6,649 bases of DNA from Candidatus Iainarchaeum sp. (GTDB lineage Archaea; Iainarchaeota; Iainarchaeia; JAGGVJ01). Location of the stretch: NCBI GenBank assembly GCA_021158055.1, contig JAGGVJ010000001.1, forward strand, positions 1 through 6,649. Reading direction: 5' to 3'. Below are positions 4,784 through 6,649 of the stretch, in pieces. Made by a program: the position numbers and the translations under genes. The notes under the pieces were generated by a model. It saw only the letters and a program-made list of their open reading frames with translations. It searched no databases and was not told where the DNA came from. Position 1 is the first letter of the stretch; the number at the start of each line of letters is the position of its first letter.

Positions 4784-6649
4784 GTGCAGTTGGGTTTTTT
4801 TAAAAAAACAGTTTTTGTTTTTGTGTTTGTTTTGATGTTTTTTTCTTTTTCTTTAGCGGCAGGCACGTGGTGGGATTCAAACTGGGATTACAGGAATCCG
4901 ATTACAATCACTGAAACAAGCGGTTCGGAGTTGATTGATTTTCAGGTCCCGATTGATTTGGCTGACGCGATTTATGATAATTCTGGTTTGGTTGGTTCTT
5001 GGCATTTTTCTGAAGGGTCAGGTCAGTCAGCGGCGGATATGTCAGGCAATTCCAATAATGGACAATTGGGTTCTGCTTCCACCCCTGATGTAAGCGATCC
5101 GACTTGGACAACAGGAAAGTTCGGGAACGGGTTGCAGTTTGACGGTGTTGATGATTATGTTTCAGTGTCTGATGATGCCAGCCTGGATATAGTTGGCGAT
5201 GTTTCAATCATGGCGTGGGTTAATGCAGACAGTGTTCCTGCTACTTACAAATTTATAGCAGGCAAAGGACCTGGAGGTGATGAGAACTATGACCTTCGTG
5301 TAATGGAGGGTGTAGGAACTTTTGTTTTTCTTGTCCGGGATTCGGCTGGCTATTACTATGCCAACACAGGCATATCCTCGACCGGGACTTGGATTCATCT
5401 GGTTGGAGTGTTTGACAGCAGCAGTAAAGAAGCGAAAGTGTATGCAAACGGCGAACTAAAAGACACTGTTAGCACAACTTATTCTGTTCTTAACACAAAT
5501 AATGAACCGTTCTCTGTTGGTGCGAGATATTATGGTGGATTATGGCGTGATTTTTTAGACGGTGCTATTGACGAGGTTCGCGTTTACGACCGCGCTCTTT
5601 CCGAAACTGAAATTCAGGAATATTTCAGTGCGGGTAAGGCAAGGCTTGATTACAGTGACTTGAGGTTCACTGATGATTCAGACACGCAGGAACTCAGCTA
5701 CTGGCTTGAGAACGACAATAAAGCGTGGGTGAAGGTTCCAAGCATTCCTGCAAATTCTTCAACTGACATTCACATGTATTACGGCAATCCGACTGCTGAG
5801 AGTGTGAGTAGCGGATCAGGTACTTTTGAGTTTTTTGATGATTTTGAGGGAACTGTTTTGGATGAGGTGAAGTGGGATATTTTGTCAGGCGCTCCAAATG
5901 TTTCAGGCGGTGTTTGTACAGTTGAATCTGATAAGATTAGATCTGATAACAGTTTCAGTGCTCCGGTGGTGGTTGAATGGAGAGTGAATCAGGAAGATGG
6001 TAATGATGCGGATACTGGATTGGCTAATGACGGCAGGACTGACAGGTTGTGGTTTACCAGAGGCACTTCGTGTCCGAATCACGTGGAATGGATGGATTCC
6101 GGCAGTAGTGGCGTGCAGCCAATAGCTGATTGGTTTGGGGATTACAAAACCCTGAAAGTTGAATGGGCAGATGATGACAATGCAAAATGGTATGTGGATA
6201 ACAATCTGCGACATAGCCAGACCGGTGACATTCCAGATGCAGGCATAAAAATGCAATTTATCTCGTCAGGAGATAATCCTGCCATTAAAGTTGACTGGAC
6301 TTTTGCCCGCAAATATGCCTCGTCCGAGCCGGTTTTAAGCGCGGGTGGTGAGGAGCAGATAAAGTGGCTGGATGAATGGCATGACTACAACGGGAACGAA
6401 TTCCCTTACAGGAAACCAATTACACTCTCCAACGCAGGTTCAATTCTTTCAGATTATCAGGTGCAGGTGGATTCAGATACGTCTTCTTTGATTTCAAGCA
6501 ATAAGATGCAGGCTGACTGCGATGACCTGAGGTTTGTTTACAGGGATGGTTCCGATTATTTCCAGTTGCCTCACTGGGTTGAGTCCGGCTGCAATACTTC
6601 GGGTACAAAGGTCTGGGTAAAGGTTCCGTCGGTTCCAAACGGGGATTCA
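4784..6649 (+). CDS. N-terminal part of a large secreted DUF2341/LamG surface protein (3' end outside window)
   Basis: The frame is open from 4748 to the window end without a stop. With the GTG at 4784 as start, 622 residues are visible. Other starts are possible (TTG 4769, TTG 4790); none has a clear Shine-Dalgarno site, so the start is uncertain. Residues 1-27 are a signal peptide: G-F-F-K-K, a V/F-rich core, then S-L-A-A-G. DUF2341 begins at about 29 (W-D-S-N-W-D-Y-R-N-P-I-T) and is interrupted at about 68 by a LamG/concanavalin-like domain (G-L-V-G-S-W-H-F-S-E-G to D-E-V-R-V-Y-D-R ... F-S-A-G, near 285). It then resumes with D-L-R-F, A-W-V-K-V-P and M-Y-Y-G-N-P to about 340. A further beta-sandwich runs from F-F-D-D-F-E-G near 350 to F-A-R-K-Y-A-S-S-E-P near 515. 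A second DUF2341 starts near 527 (F-P-Y-R-K-P-I-T-L) and runs off the window. The protein is extracellular, probably carbohydrate-binding or adhesive; no catalytic domain is seen. Confidence 0.88.
   Translation, partial: MQLGFFKKTVFVFVFVLMFFSFSLAAGTWWDSNWDYRNPITITETSGSELIDFQVPIDLADAIYDNSGLVGSWHFSEGSGQSAADMSGNSNNGQLGSASTPDVSDPTWTTGKFGNGLQFDGVDDYVSVSDDASLDIVGDVSIMAWVNADSVPATYKFIAGKGPGGDENYDLRVMEGVGTFVFLVRDSAGYYYANTGISSTGTWIHLVGVFDSSSKEAKVYANGELKDTVSTTYSVLNTNNEPFSVGARYYGGLWRDFLDGAIDEVRVYDRALSETEIQEYFSAGKARLDYSDLRFTDDSDTQELSYWLENDNKAWVKVPSIPANSSTDIHMYYGNPTAESVSSGSGTFEFFDDFEGTVLDEVKWDILSGAPNVSGGVCTVESDKIRSDNSFSAPVVVEWRVNQEDGNDADTGLANDGRTDRLWFTRGTSCPNHVEWMDSGSSGVQPIADWFGDYKTLKVEWADDDNAKWYVDNNLRHSQTGDIPDAGIKMQFISSGDNPAIKVDWTFARKYASSEPVLSAGGEEQIKWLDEWHDYNGNEFPYRKPITLSNAGSILSDYQVQVDSDTSSLISSNKMQADCDDLRFVYRDGSDYFQLPHWVESGCNTSGTKVWVKVPSVPNGDS

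Noticed and set aside
4908-6638. Several minus-strand open frames of 64-117 codons
   Set aside because: All lie antisense to the continuous DUF2341/LamG frame, are rich in H, P, Q and S as expected from antisense reading, and have no domain or ribosome-binding site.
1-6649. tRNA, rRNA, transposase or integrase genes
   Set aside because: No T-loop/acceptor combinations, conserved rRNA segments, transposase motifs or paired terminal repeats with target duplications were seen on either strand by eye.

Overview
The window looks archaeal. Three things support this: TATA-box promoters at the archaeal distance from starts, including an apparently leaderless gene; T-run terminators; and gene types common in archaea (an AAA_14/DUF4143 ATPase, a ribbon-helix-helix protein, and large secreted DUF2341/LamG proteins). 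The mix of non-ATG starts, surface proteins and a cobalamin-type salvage module would fit a DPANN-like or other environmental euryarchaeal genome, but the sequence alone does not fix the lineage.

Layout. (1) Positions 2-691, plus: the C-terminal 229 residues of a secreted modular surface protein. (2) 739-2007, minus: a 422-residue ATPase with its own leaderless promoter, converging on the first gene. (3) 2008-2279: a 272-base gap rich in inverted repeats, two of them placed like operators just upstream of the ATPase TATA box. (4) 2280-3110, minus: a sugar-nucleotide pyrophosphorylase fused at its N-terminus to a ribbon-helix-helix DNA-binding domain, starting at TTG behind a strong Shine-Dalgarno sequence. 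(5) 3111-3406: a divergent promoter region with three tandem 9-bp repeats. (6) 3407-4577, plus: a two-gene operon of an ECF-transporter S component and a DUF4430 (transcobalamin-like) lipoprotein, overlapping by 77 bases. (7) 4578-4783: a regulatory gap with a 24-bp tandem repeat and two mutually exclusive inverted repeats. (8) 4784-6649, plus: the N-terminal 622 residues of a second secreted protein, in which a LamG domain is nested inside a DUF2341 domain.

How the parts fit. The operon in the middle reads best as a corrinoid (vitamin B12-type) uptake unit: a lipid-anchored capture protein plus a membrane S component that would use ECF A/T subunits encoded elsewhere. The pyrophosphorylase probably makes an activated hexose for surface glycans or glycoproteins. 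Its fused DNA-binding domain suggests it could regulate its own divergent promoter, and a motif TGTTAAAT shared by two intergenic regions could be part of such a circuit. The flanking surface proteins carry N-x-S/T sequons, so they are possible glycan acceptors, though nothing here links them directly to the enzyme. The most novel points are the ribbon-helix-helix/nucleotidyltransferase fusion, the S-component/DUF4430 pair with its long N-terminal extension and gene overlap, and the switch-like repeats before the second surface gene.
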